The position numbers and the translations under genes were made by a program. The notes under the pieces were generated by a model. The model was not told where the DNA came from. It saw nothing but the letters and a program-made list of their open reading frames with translations, and ran no database searches. DNA of 64,000 nt from Excoecaria cochinchinensis. Taxonomy: Eukaryota > Streptophyta > Magnoliopsida > Malpighiales > Euphorbiaceae. The stretch lies in contig CANTUQ010000343.1 of the NCBI GenBank assembly GCA_947683425.1, forward strand, positions 124,001 through 188,000, read 5' to 3'. Every line of letters starts with the position of its first letter. Position 1 is the first letter of the stretch. Shown here piece by piece: positions 13,246 to 26,200 of the stretch.

Positions 13246-13490
13246 GGATCCGGGTCGAATAATTCAGGAAAACCTGATCGGAATAGCTACTGGGAGCCTG
13301 CCGGTCACAATGCGTCGAGGATTGGCTTCGTCGTGATCTGACGAATTTTTACGGGCTTCTGAAGGAATTATACTAGGGGAAATCGCCGAAATCGAGAAAT
13401 CGCCGAAAGTGGTGAAATTTTGGATCCGGGTCGAGTAATTCAGGAAAACCTGATCGGAATAGCTACTGGGAGCCTGCCGGTCACAATGCG

Positions 13491-14749
13491 TCGAGGATTG
13501 GCTTCGTCGTGATCTGACGAATTTTTACGGGCTTCTGAAGGCATTATACTAGGGGAAATCGCCGAAATCGAGAAATCGCCGAAAGTGGTGAAATTTTGGA
13601 TCCGGGTCGAATAATTCAGGAAAACCTGATCGGAATAGCTACTGGGAGCCTGCCGGTCACAATGCGTCGAGGATTGGCTTCGTCGTGATCTGATGAATTT
13701 TTACGGGCTTCTGAAGGCATTATACTAGGGGAAATCGCCGAAATCGAGAAATCGCCGAAATTGGTGAAATTTTGGATCCGGGTCGAATAATTCAGGAAAA
13801 CCTGATCGGAATAGCTACTGGGAGCCTGCCGGTCACAATGCGCCGAGGATTGGCTTCGTCGTGATCTGACGAATTTTTACGGGCTTCTGAAGGCATTATA
13901 CTAGGGGAAATCGCCGAAATCGAGAAATCGCCGAAAGTGGTGAAATTTTGGATCAGGGTCGAATAATTCAGGAAAACCTGATCGGAATAGCTACTGGGAG
14001 CCTGCCGGTCACAATGCGCCGAGGATTGGCTTCGTCGTGATCTGACGAATTTTTACGGGCTTCTGAAGGCATTATACTAGGAGAAATCGCCGAAATCGAG
14101 AAATCGCCGAAAGTGGTGAAATTTTAGATCCGGGTCGAATAATTCAGGAAAACCTGATCGGAATAGCTACTGGGAGCTTGCCGGTCACAATGCGCCGAGG
14201 ATTGGCTTCGTCGTGATCTGACGAATTTTTACGGGCTTCTGAAGTCATTATCCTAGGGGAAATCGCCGAAATCGAGAAATCGCCGAAAGTGGTGAAATTT
14301 TGGATCCGGGTCGAATAATTCAGGAAAACCTGATCGGAATAGCTACTGGGAGCCTGCCGGTCACAATGCGACGAGGATTGGCTTCGTCGTGATCTGACGA
14401 ATTTTTACGGGCTTCTGAAGGCATTATACTAGGGGTAATCGCCGAAATCGAGAAATCGCCGAAAGTGGTGAAATTTTGGATCCGGGTCGAGTAATTCAGG
14501 AAAACCTGATCGGAATAGCTACTGGGAGCCTGCCGGTCACAATGCGCCGAGGATTGGCTTCGTCGTGATCTGACGAATTTTTACGGGCTTCTGAAGGCAT
14601 TATACTAGGGGAAATCGCCGAAATCGAGAAATCGCCGAAAGTGGTGAAATTTTGGATCCGGGTCGAATAATTCAGGAAAACCTGATCGGAATAGCTACTG
14701 GGAGCCTGCCGGTCACAATGCGTCGAGGATTGGCTTCGTCGTGATCTGA
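13491..14749. repeat. 1.26 kb segment repeated at 20001-21259
   Basis: Offset 6510. Shared order: TGATGAAT, GAAATTGGTG, GATCAGGG, CTAGGAGAAATC, GGGAGCTTG, GAAGTCATT, GCGACGAGG, CGAGTAATT. Differences seen: TTTAGATCC at about 14124 versus TTTTTGATCC, TCCTAGG at about 14251 versus TACTAGG, and GGGGTAATC at about 14436 versus GGGGAAATC. Confidence 0.82.
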
Positions 14750-15776
14750 CGAATTTTTACGGGCTTCTGAAGGCATTATACTAGGGGAAATCGCCGAAAG
14801 TGGTGAAATTTTGGATCCGGGTCGAATAATTCAGGAAAACCTGATCGGAATAGCTACTGGGAGCCTGCCGGTCACAATGGGTCGAGGATTGGCTTCGTCG
14901 TGATCTGACGAATTTTTACGGGCTTCTGAAGGCATTATACTAGGGGAAATCGTCGAAATCTAGAAATCGCCGAAAGTGGTGAAATTTTGGATCCGGGTCG
15001 AATAATTCAGGAAAACCTGATCGGAATAACTACTGGGAGCCTGCCGGTCACAATGCGTCGAGGATTGGCTTCGTCGTGATCTGACGAATTTTTACGGGCT
15101 TCTGAAGGCATTATACTAGGGGAAATCGCCGAAAGTGGTGAAATTTTGGATCCGGGTCGAATAATTCAGGAAAACCTGATCGGAATAGCTACTGGGAGCC
15201 TGCCGGTCACAATGCGTCGAGGATTGGCTTCGTCGTGATCTGACGAATTTTTACGGGCTTCTGAAGGCATTATACTAGGGGAAATCGCCGAAATCGAGAA
15301 ATCGCAGAAAGTGGTGAAATTTTGGATCCGGGTCGAATAATTCAGGAAAACCTGATCGGAATAGCTACTGGGAGCCTGCCGGTCACAATGCGTCGAGGAT
15401 TGGCTTCGTCGTGATCTGATGAATTTTTACGGGCTTCTGAAGGCATTATACTAGGGGAAATCGCCGAAATCGAGAAATCGCCGAAAGTGGTGAAATTTTG
15501 GATCCGGGTCGAATAATTCAGGAAAACCTGATCGGAATAGCTACTGGGAGCCTGCCGGTCACAATGCGTCGAGGATTGGCTTCGTCGTGATCTGACGAAT
15601 TATACTAGGGGAAATCGCCGAAATCGAGAAATCGCCGAAAGTGGTGAAATTTTGTATCCGGGTTGAATAATTCAGGAAAACCTGATCGGAATAGCTACTG
15701 GGAGCCTGCCGGTCACAATGCGCCGAGGATTGGCTTCGTCGTGATCTGACGAATTTTTACGGGCTTCTGAAGGCAT

Positions 15777-18700
15777 TATACTAGGGGAAATCGCCGAAAT
15801 CGAGAAATCGCCGAAAGTGGTGAAATTTTGGATCCGGGTCGAATAAAAAACCTGATCGGAATAGCTACTGGGAGCCTGCCGGTCACAATGCGTCGAGGAT
15901 TGGCTTCGTCGTGATCTGACGAATTTTTACGGGCTTCTGAAGGCATTATACTAGGGGAAATCAACGAAATCGAGAAATCGCCGAAAGTGGTGAAATTTTG
16001 GATCCGGGTCGAATAATTCAGGAAAACCTGATCGGAATAGCTACTGGGAGTCTGCCGGTCACAATGCGCCGAGGATTGGCTTCGTCGTGATCTGACGAAT
16101 TTTTACGGGCTTCTGAAGGCATTATACTAGGGGAAATCGCCGAAATCGAGAAATCGCCGAAAGTGGTGAAATTTTGGATCCGGGTCGAATAATTCAGGAA
16201 AACCTGATCGGAATAGCTACTGGGAGCCTGCCGGTCACAATGCGTCGAGGATTGGCTTCGTCGTGATCTGACGAATTTTTACGGGCTTCTGAAGGCATTA
16301 TACTAGGGGAAATCGCCGAAATCGAGAAATCGCCGAAAGTGGTGAAATTTTGGATCCGGGTCGAATAATTCAGGAAAACCTGATCGGAATAGCTACTGGG
16401 AGCCTGCCGGTCACAATGCGTCGAGGATTGGCTTCGTCGTGATCTGACGAATTATACTAGGGGAAATCGCCGAAATCGAGAAATCGCCGAAAGTGGTGAA
16501 ATTTTGTATCCGGGTTGAATAATTCAGGAAAACCTGATCGGAATAGCTACTGGGAGCCTGCCGGTCACAATGCGCCGAGGATTGGCTTCGTCGTGATCTG
16601 ACGAATTTTTACGGGCTTCTGAAGGCATTATACTAGGGGAAATCGCCGAAATCGAGAAATCGCCGAAAGTGGTGAAATTTTGGATCCGGGTCGAATAATT
16701 CAGGAAAACCTGATCGGAATAGCTACTGGGAGCCTGCCGGTCACAATGCGTCGAGGATTGGCTTCGTCGTGATCTGATGAATTTTTACGGGCTTCTGAAG
16801 GCATTATACTAGGGGAAATCGCCGAAATCGAGAAATCGCCGAAATTGGTGAAATTTTGGATCCGGGTCGAATAATTCAGGAAAACCTGATCGGAATAGCT
16901 ACTGGGAGCCTGCCGGTCACAATGCGACGAGGATTGGCTTCGTCGTGATCTGACGAATTTTTACGGGCTTCTGAAGGCATTATACTAGGGGAAATCGCCG
17001 AAATCGAGAAATCGCCGAAAGTGGTGAAATTTTGGATCCGGGTCGAGTAATTCAGGAAAACCTGATCGGAATAGCTACTGGGAGCCTGCCGGTCACAATG
17101 CGCCGAGAATTGGCTTCGTCGTGATCTGACGAATTTTTACGGGCTTCTGAAGGCATTATACTAGGGGAAATCGCCGAAATCGAGAAATCGCCGAAAGTGG
17201 TGAAATTTTTGATCCGGGGCGAATAATTCAGGAAAACCTGATCGGAATAGCTACTGGGAGCCTGCCGGTCACAATGCGCCGAGGATTGGCTTCGTCGTGA
17301 TCTGACGAATTTTTACGGGCTTCTGAAGGCATTATACTAGGGGAAATCGCCGAAATCGAGAAATCGCCGAAAGTGGTGAAATTTTGGATCCGGGTCGAAT
17401 AATTCAGGAAAACCTGATCGGAATAGCTACTGGGAGCATGCCGGTCACAATGCATCGAGGATTGGCTTCGTCGTGATCTGACGAATTTTTACGGGCTTCT
17501 GAAGGCATTATACTAGGGGAAATCGCCGAAATCGAGAAATCGCCGAAAGTGGTGAAATTTTGGATCCGGGTCGAATAATTCAGGAAAACCTGATCGGAAT
17601 AGCTACTGGGAGCCTGCCGGTCACAATGCGTCGAGGATTGGCTTCGTCGTGATCTGACGAATTATACTAGGGGAAATCGCCGAAATCGAGAAATCGCCGA
17701 AAGTGGTGAAATTTTGGATCCGGGTCGAATAAAAAACCTGATCGGAATAGCTACTGGGAGCCTGCCGGTCACAATGCGTCGAGGATTGGCTTCGTCGTGA
17801 TCTGACGAATTTTTACGGGCTTCTGAAGGCATTATACTAGGGGAAATCAACGAAATCGAGAAATCGCCGAAAGTGGTGAAATTTTGGATCCGGGTCGAAT
17901 AATTCAGGAAAACCTGATCGGAATAGCTACTGGGAGTCTGCCGGTCACAATGCGCCGAGGATTGGCTTCGTCGTGATCTGACGAATTTTTACGGGCTTCT
18001 GAAGGCATTATACTAGGGGAAATCGCCGAAATCGAGAAATCGCCGAAAGTGGTGAAATTTTGGATCCGGGTCGAATAATTCAGGAAAACCTGATCGGAAT
18101 AGCTACTGGGAGCCTGCCGGTCACAATGCGTCGAGGATTGGCTTCGTCGTGATCTGACGAATTTTTACGGGCTTCTGAAGGCATTATACTAGGGGAAATC
18201 GCCGAAATCGAGAAATCGCCGAAAGTGGTGAAATTTTGGATCCGGGTCGAATAATTCAGGAAAACCTGATCGGAATAGCTACTGGGAGCCTGCCGGTCAC
18301 AATGCGTCGAGGATTGGCTTCGTCGTGATCTGACGAATTATACTAGGGGAAATCGCCGAAATCGAGAAATCGCCGAAAGTGGTGAAATTTTGTATCCGGG
18401 TTGAATAATTCAGGAAAACCTGATCGGAATAGCTACTGGGAGCCTGCCGGTCACAATGCGCCGAGGATTGGCTTCGTCGTGATCTGACGAATTTTTACGG
18501 GCTTCTGAAGGCATTATACTAGGGGAAATCGCCGAAATCGAGAAATCGCCGAAAGTGGTGAAATTTTGGATCCGGGTCGAATAATTCAGGAAAACCTGAT
18601 CGGAATAGCTACTGGGAGCCTGCCGGTCACAATGCGTCGAGGATTGGCTTCGTCGTGATCTGATGAATTTTTACGGGCTTCTGAAGGCATTATACTAGGG

Positions 18701-19322
18701 GAAATCGCCGAAATCGAGAAATCGCCGAAATTGGTGAAATTTTGGATCCGGGTCGAATAATTCAGGAAAACCTGATCGGAATAGCTACTGGGAGCCTGCC
18801 GGTCACAATGCGACGAGGATTGGCTTCGTCGTGATCTGACGAATTTTTACGGGCTTCTGAAGGCATTATACTAGGGGAAATCGCCGAAATCGAGAAATCG
18901 CCGAAAGTGGTGAAATTTTGGATCCGGGTCGAGTAATTCAGGAAAACCTGATCGGAATAGCTACTGGGAGCCTGCCGGTCACAATGCGCCGAGGATTGGC
19001 TTCGTCGTGATCTGACGAATTTTTACGGGCTTCTGAAGGCATTATACTAGGGGAAATCGCCGAAATCGAGAAATCGCCGAAAGTGGTGAAATTTTTGATC
19101 CGGGTCGAATAATTCAGGAAAACCTGATCGGAATAGCTACTGGGAGCCTGCCGGTCACAATGCGCCGAGGATTGGCTTCGTCGTGATCTGACGAATTTTT
19201 ACGGGCTTCTGAAGGCATTATACTAGGGGAAATCGCCGAAATCGAGAAATCGCCGAAAGTGGTGAAATTTTGGATCCGGGTCGAATAATTCAGGAAAACC
19301 TGATCGGAATAGCTACTGGGAG
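15777..19322. repeat. Tandem duplication with an 11-monomer, 1886 bp unit
   Basis: Bases 15777-17436 match 17663-19322. Shared markers: the 6 bp deletion monomer, AAATCAACG, GGGAGTCTGCC (16051 and 17937), the 22 bp deletion (16451 and 18337), TGTATCCGGGTTG (16505 and 18391), TGATGAAT, GAAATTGGTG, GCGACGAGG (16921 and 18807) and CGAGTAATT. 11 x 176 minus 22 minus 22 minus 6 is 1886, as observed. Two mismatches seen: CCGAGAATTGG at about 17107 and GATCCGGGGCG at about 17218 in copy one. Confidence 0.86.
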
Positions 19323-19370
19323 CCTGCCGGTCACAATGCGTCGAGGATTGGCTTCGTCGTGATCTGACGA

Positions 19371-19876
19371 ATTATACTAGGGGAAATCGCCGAAATCGAG
19401 AAATCGCCGAAAGTGGTGAAATTTTGTATCCGGGTTGAATAATTCAGGAAAACCTGATCGGAATAGCTACTGGGAGCCTGCCGGTCACAATGCGCCGAGG
19501 ATTGGCTTCGTCGTGATCTGACGAATTTTTACGGGCTTCTGAAGGCATTATACTAGGGGAAATCGCCGAAATCGAGAAATCGCCGAAAGTGGTGAAATTT
19601 TGGATCCGGGTCGAATAATTCAGGAAAACCTGATCGGAATAGCTACTGGGAGCCTGCCGGTCACAATGCGTCGAGGATTGGCTTCGTCGTGATCTGACGA
19701 ATTTTTACGGGCTTCTGAAGGCATTATACTAGGGGAAATCGCCGAAATCGAGAAATCGCCGAAAGTGGTGAAATTTTGGATCCGGGTCGAATAATTCAGG
19801 AAAACCTGATCGAAATAGCTACTGGGAGCCTGCCGGTCACAATGCGTCGAGGATTGGCTTCGTCGTGATCTGACGA
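19371..19876. repeat. 506 bp trimer unit, also at 25431-25936
   Basis: Two 176 bp monomers and one 154 bp monomer, from one 22 bp deletion junction to the next, with TGTATCCGGGTTG in the first copy (19425). The same trimer with TGTATCCGGGTTG (25485) sits between the junctions at 25431 and 25937. The extra 506 bp is exactly what turns the 1204 bp spacing into 1710 bp further on. Confidence 0.83.
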
Positions 19877-20000
19877 ATTATACTAGGGGAAATCGCCGAA
19901 ATCGAGAAATCGCCGAAAGTGGTGAAATTTTGTATCCGGGTTGAATAATTCAGGAAAACCTGATCGGAATAGCTACTGGGAGCCTGCCGGTCACAATGCG

Positions 20001-22218
20001 CCGAGGATTGGCTTCGTCGTGATCTGACGAATTTTTACGGGCTTCTGAAGGCATTATACTAGGGGAAATCGCCGAAATCGAGAAATCGCCGAAAGTGGTG
20101 AAATTTTGGATCCGGGTCGAATAATTCAGGAAAACCTGATCGGAATAGCTACTGGGAGCCTGCCGGTCACAATGCGTCGAGGATTGGCTTCGTCGTGATC
20201 TGATGAATTTTTACGGGCTTCTGAAGGCATTATACTAGGGGAAATCGCCGAAATCGAGAAATCGCCGAAATTGGTGAAATTTTGGATCCGGGTCGAATAA
20301 TTCAGGAAAACCTGATCGGAATAGCTACTGGGAGCCTGCCGGTCACAATGCGCCGAGGATTGGCTTCGTCGTGATCTGACGAATTTTTACGGGCTTCTGA
20401 AGGCATTATACTAGGGGAAATCGCCGAAATCGAGAAATCGCCGAAAGTGGTGAAATTTTGGATCAGGGTCGAATAATTCAGGAAAACCTGATCGGAATAG
20501 CTACTGGGAGCCTGCCGGTCACAATGCGCCGAGGATTGGCTTCGTCGTGATCTGACGAATTTTTACGGGCTTCTGAAGGCATTATACTAGGAGAAATCGC
20601 CGAAATCGAGAAATCGCCGAAAGTGGTGAAATTTTTGATCCGGGTCGAATAATTCAGGAAAACCTGATCGGAATAGCTACTGGGAGCTTGCCGGTCACAA
20701 TGCGCCGAGGATTGGCTTCGTCGTGATCTGACGAATTTTTACGGGCTTCTGAAGTCATTATACTAGGGGAAATCGCCGAAATCGAGAAATCGCCGAAAGT
20801 GGTGAAATTTTGGATCCGGGTCGAATAATTCAGGAAAACCTGATCGGAATAGCTACTGGGAGCCTGCCGGTCACAATGCGACGAGGATTGGCTTCGTCGT
20901 GATCTGACGAATTTTTACGGGCTTCTGAAGGCATTATACTAGGGGAAATCGCCGAAATCGAGAAATCGCCGAAAGTGGTGAAATTTTGGATCCGGGTCGA
21001 GTAATTCAGGAAAACCTGATCGGAATAGCTACTGGGAGCCTGCCGGTCACAATGCGCCGAGGATTGGCTTCGTCGTGATCTGACGAATTTTTACGGGCTT
21101 CTGAAGGCATTATACTAGGGGAAATCGCCGAAATCGAGAAATCGCCGAAAGTGGTGAAATTTTGGATCCGGGTCGAATAATTCAGGAAAACCTGATCGGA
21201 ATAGCTACTGGGAGCCTGCCGGTCACAATGCGTCGAGGATTGGCTTCGTCGTGATCTGATGAATTTTTACGGGCTTCTGAAGGCATTATACTAGGGGAAA
21301 TCGCCGAAATCGAGAAATCGCCGAAATTGGTGAAATTTTGGATCCGGGTCGAATAATTCAGGAAAACCTGATCGGAATAGCTACTGGGAGCCTGCCGGTC
21401 ACAATGCGCCGAGGATTGGCTTCGTCGTGATCTGACGAATTTTTACGGGCTTCTGAAGGCATTATACTAGGGGAAATCGCCGAAATCGAGAAATCGCCGA
21501 AAGTGGTGAAATTTTGGATCAGGGTTGAATAATTCAGGAAAACCTGATCGGAATAGCTACTGGGAGCCTGCCGGTCACAATGCGCCGAGGATTGGCTTCG
21601 TCGTGATCTGACGAATTTTTACGGGCTTCTGAAGGCATTATACTAGGAGAAATCGCCGAAATCGAGAAATCGCCGAAAGTGGTGAAATTTTTGATCCGGG
21701 TCGAATAATTCAGGAAAACCTGATCGGAATAGCTACTGGGAGCTTGCCGGTCACAATGCGCCGAGGATTGGCTTCGTCGTGATCTGACGAATTTTTACGG
21801 GCTTCTGAAGTCATTATACTAGGGGAAATCGCCGAAATCGAGAAATCGCCGAAAGTGGTGAAATTTTGGATCCGGGTCGAATAATTCAGGAAAACCTGAT
21901 CGGAATAGCTACTGGGAGCCTGCCGGTCACAATGCGACGAGGATTGGCTTCGTCGTGATCTGACGAATTTTTACGGGCTTCTGAAGGCATTATACTAGGG
22001 GAAATCGCCGAAATCGAGAAATCGCCGAAAGTGGTGAAATTTTGGATCCGGGTCGAGTAATTCAGGAAAACCTGATCGGAATAGCTACTGGGAGCCTGCC
22101 GGTCACAATGCGCCGAGGATTGGCTTCGTCGTGATCTGACGAATTTTTACGGGCTTCTGAAGGCATTATACTAGGGGAAATCGCCGAAATCGAGAAATCG
22201 CCGAAAGTGGTGAAATTT
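20001..22218. repeat. Tandem duplication of a 6-monomer, 1056 bp unit
   Basis: TGATGAAT (20204, 21260), GATCAGGG (20461, 21517), GAAGTCATT (20754, 21810), GCGACGAGG and CGAGTAATT recur at exactly 1056 bp. Match runs to 21162/22218, where TTTTGGATCC meets TTTTTGATCC. One difference seen: AGGGTTG at about 21524 versus AGGGTCG. Directly after it, CGAGTAATT and TTTTTGATCC copies alternate at 352 bp (TTTTTGATCC at about 22217 and 22569). Confidence 0.85.
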
Positions 22219-22581
22219 TTGATCCGGGTCGAATAATTCAGGAAAACCTGATCGGAATAGCTACTGGGAGCCTGCCGGTCACAATGCGCCGAGGATTGGC
22301 TTCGTCGTGATCTGACGAATTTTTACGGGCTTCTGAAGGCATTATACTAGGGGAAATCGCCGAAATCGAGAAATCGCCGAAAGTGGTGAAATTTTGGATC
22401 CGGGTCGAGTAATTCAGGAAAACCTGATCGGAATAGCTACTGGGAGCCTGCCGGTCACAATGCGCCGAGGATTGGCTTCGTCGTGATCTGACGAATTTTT
22501 ACGGGCTTCTGAAGGCATTATACTAGGGGAAATCGCCGAAATCGAGAAATCGCCGAAAGTGGTGAAATTTTTGATCCGGGT

Positions 22582-23298
22582 CGAATAATTCAGGAAAACC
22601 TGATCGGAATAGCTACTGGGAGCCTGCCGGTCACAATGCGCCGAGGATTGGCTTCGTCGTGATCTGACGAATTTTTACGGGCTTCTGAAGGCATTATACT
22701 AGGGGAAATCGCCGAAATCGAGAAATCGCCGAAAGTGGTGAAATTTTGGATCCGGGTCGAATAATTCAGGAAAACCTGATCGGAATAGCTACTGGGAGCC
22801 TGCCGGTCACAATGCATCGAGGATTGGCTTCGTCGTGATCTGACGAATTTTTACGGGCTTCTGAAGGCATTATACTAGGGGAAATCGCCGAAATCGAGAA
22901 ATCGCCGAAAGTGGTGAAATTTTGGATCCGGGTCGAATAATTCAGGAAAACCTGATCGGAATAGCTACTGGGAGCCTGCCGGTCACAATGCGTCGAGGAT
23001 TGGCTTCGTCGTGATCTGACGAATTATACTAGGGGAAATCGCCGAAATCGAGAAATCGCCGAAAGTGGTGAAATTTTGGATCCGGGTCGAATAAAAAACC
23101 TGATCGGAATAGCTACTGGGAGCCTGCCGGTCACAATGCGTCGAGGATTGGCTTCGTCGTGATCTGACGAATTTTTACGGGCTTCTGAAGGCATTATACT
23201 AGGGGAAATCAACGAAATCGAGAAATCGCCGAAAGTGGTGAAATTTTGGATCCGGGTCGAATAATTCAGGAAAACCTGATCGGAATAGCTACTGGGAG
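22582..23298. repeat. 717 bp segment, partner 17220-17936
   Basis: Offset 5362. Shared: ATGCATCG, then a 22 bp deletion monomer, a 6 bp deletion monomer and AAATCAACG. One difference seen inside: GAGCATGCC at 17437 versus GAGCCTGCC. It ends where GGGAGTCTG meets GGGAGCCTGCCAG. Confidence 0.83.
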
Positions 23299-26200
23299 CC
23301 TGCCAGTCACAATGCGCCGAGGATTGGCTTCGTCGTGATCTGACGAATTTTTACGGGCTTCTGAAGGCATTATACTAGGGGAAATCGCCGAAATCGAGAA
23401 ATCGCCGAAAGTGGTGAAATTTTGGATCCGGGTCGAATAATTCAGGAAAACCTGATCGGAATAGCTACTGGGAGCCTGCCGGTCACAATGCGTCGAGGAT
23501 TGGCTTCGTCGTGATCTGACGAATTTTTACGGGCTTCTGAAGGCATTATACTAGGGGAAATCAACGAAATCGAGAAATCGCCGAAAGTGGTGAAATTTTG
23601 GATCCGGGTCGAATAATTCAGGAAAACCTGATCGGAATAGCTACTGGGAGCCTGCCGGTCACAATGCGACGAGGATTGGCTTCGTCGTGATCTGACGAAT
23701 TTTTACGGGCTTCTGAAGGCATTATACTAGGGGAAATCGCCGAAATCGAGAAATCGCCGAAAGTGTTGAAATTTTGGATCCGGATCGAATAATTCAGGAA
23801 AACCTGATCGGAATAGCTACTGGGAGCCTGCCGGTCACAATGCGTCGAGGATTGGCTTCGTCGTGATCTGACGAATTTTTACGGGCTTCTGAAGGCATTA
23901 TACTAGGGGAAATCGCCGAAATCGAGAAATCGCCGAAAGTGGTGAAATTTTGGATCCGGGTCGAATAATTCAGGAAAACCTGATCGGAATAGCTACTGGG
24001 AGCCTGCCGGTCACAATGCGTCGAGGATTGGCTTCGTCGTGATCTGACGAATTTTTACGGGCTTCTGAAGGCATTATACTAGGGGAAATCGCCGAAATCG
24101 AGAAATCGCCGAAAGTGGTGAAATTTTGGATCCGGGTCGAATAATTCAGGAAAACCTGATCGGAATAGCTACTGGGAGCCTGCCGGTCACAATGCGTCGA
24201 GGATTGGCTTCGTCGTGATCTGACGAATTATACTAGGGGAAATCGCCGAAATCGAGAAATCGCCGAAAGTGGTGAAATTTTGGATCCGGGTCGAATAAAA
24301 AACCTGATCGGAATAGCTACTGGGAGCCTGCCGGTCACAATGCGTCGAGGATTGGCTTCGTCGTGATCTGACGAATTTTTACGGGCTTCTGAAGGCATTA
24401 TACTAGGGGAAATCAACGAAATCGAGAAATCGCCGAAAGTGGTGAAATTTTGGATCCGGGTCGAATAATTCAGGAAAACCTGATCGGAATAGCTACTGGG
24501 AGCCTGCCAGTCACAATGCGCCGAGGATTGGCTTCGTCGTGATCTGACGAATTTTTACGGGCTTCTGAAGGCATTATACTAGGGGAAATCGCCGAAATCG
24601 AGAAATCGCCGAAAGTGGTGAAATTTTGGATCCGGGTCGAATAATTCAGGAAAACCTGATCGGAATAGCTACTGGGAGCCTGCCGGTCACAATGCGTCGA
24701 GGATTGGCTTCGTCGTGATCTGACGAATTTTTACGGGCTTCTGAAGGCATTATACTAGGGGAAATCAACGAAATCGAGAAATCGCCGAAAGTGGTGAAAT
24801 TTTGGATCCGGGTCGAATAATTCAGGAAAACCTGATCGGAATAGCTACTGGGAGCCTGCCGGTCACAATGCGACGAGGATTGGCTTCGTCGTGATCTGAC
24901 GAATTTTTACGGGCTTCTGAAGGCATTATACTAGGGGAAATCGCCGAAATCGAGAAATCGCCGAAAGTGTTGAAATTTTGGATCCGGATCGAATAATTCA
25001 GGAAAACCTGATCGGAATAGCTACTGGGAGCCTGCCGGTCACAATGCGTCGAGGATTGGCTTCGTCGTGATCTGACGAATTTTTACGGGCTTCTGAAGGC
25101 ATTATACTAGGGGAAATCGCCGAAATCGAGAAATCGCCGAAAGTGGTGAAATTTTGGATCCGGGTCGAATAATTCAGAAAAACCTGATCGGAATAGCTAC
25201 TGGGAGCCTGCCGGTCACAATGCGTCGAGGATTGGCTTCGTCGTGATCTGACGAATTTTTACGGGCTTCTGAAGGCATTATACTAGGGGAAATCGCCGAA
25301 ATCGAGAAATCGCCGAAAGTGGTGAAATTTTGGATCCGGGTCGAATAATTCAGGAAAACCTGATCGGAATAGCTACTGGGAGCCTGCCGGTCACAATGCG
25401 TCGAGGATTGGCTTCGTCGTGATCTGACGAATTATACTAGGGGAAATCGCCGAAATCGAGAAATCGCCGAAAGTGGTGAAATTTTGTATCCGGGTTGAAT
25501 AATTCAGGAAAACCTGATCGGAATAGCTACTGGGAGCCTGCCGGTCACAATGCGCCGAGGATTGGCTTCGTCGTGATCTGACGAATTTTTACGGGCTTCT
25601 GAAGGCATTATACTAGGGGAAATCGCCGAAATCGAGAAATCGCCGAAAGTGGTGAAATTTTGGATTCGGGTCGAATAATTCAGGAAAACCTGATCGGAAT
25701 AGCTACTGGGAGCCTGCCGGTCACAATGCGTCGAGGATTGGCTTCGTCGTGATCTGACGAATTTTTACGGGCTTCTGAAGGCATTATACTAGGGGAAATC
25801 GCCGAAATCGAGAAATCGCCGAAAGTGGTGAAATTTTGGATCCGGGTCGAATAATTCAGGAAAACCTGATCGGAATAGCTACTGGGAGCCTGCCGGTCAC
25901 AATGCGTCGAGGATTGGCTTCGTCGTGATCTGACGAATTATACTAGGGGAAATCGCCGAAATCGAGAAATCGCCGAAAGTGGTGAAATTTTGGATCCGGG
26001 TCGAATAAAAAACCTGATCGGAATAGCTACTGGGAGCCTGCCGGTCACAATGCGTCGAGGATTGGCTTCGTCGTGATCTGACGAATTTTTACGGGCTTCT
26101 GAAGGCATTATACTAGGGGAAATCAACGAAATCGAGAAATCGCCGAAAGTGGTGAAATTTTGGATCCGGGTCGAATAATTCAGGAAAACCTGATCGGAAT

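Larger units (their letters stand above)
15599..25941. repeat. Ten 154 bp monomers with an identical 22 bp deletion
   Basis: GACGAATTATACT replaces the usual run through TTTTTACGGGCTTCTGAAGGCA. The junction ATTAT begins at 15599, 16451, 17661, 18337, 19371, 19877, 23023, 24227, 25431 and 25937. The ends share AATT/ATT microhomology. All ten junctions are identical and their flanks carry shared variants, so one deletion was later spread by duplication. The deletion removes the T-tract and the CTTCTGAAG stretch. It is confined to domain II. Confidence 0.9.
15842..26010. repeat. Five 170 bp monomers with a 6 bp deletion in dyad 1
   Basis: GAATAAAAAACCTG occurs at about 15841, 17728, 23090, 24294 and 26003, where other copies have TTCAGG between GAATAA and AAAACCTG. 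The deletion removes the left arm of dyad 1. Each of these monomers also carries AAATCAACG at its end, and four of the five directly follow a 154 bp monomer, so the three variants travel as one haplotype. Confidence 0.88.

Noticed and set aside
15776..15964. Short minus-strand open frames (62-84 codons), also near 17228, 22590, 24228, 29683, 33203, 36002, 38449, 41969
   Set aside because: Starts are made by single variants: ATG from ATGCATCG read in reverse, TTG from AAATCAACG, GTG from GATCTCACG. Length is set by indels that join frames. The protein-like identity just reflects repeat identity.
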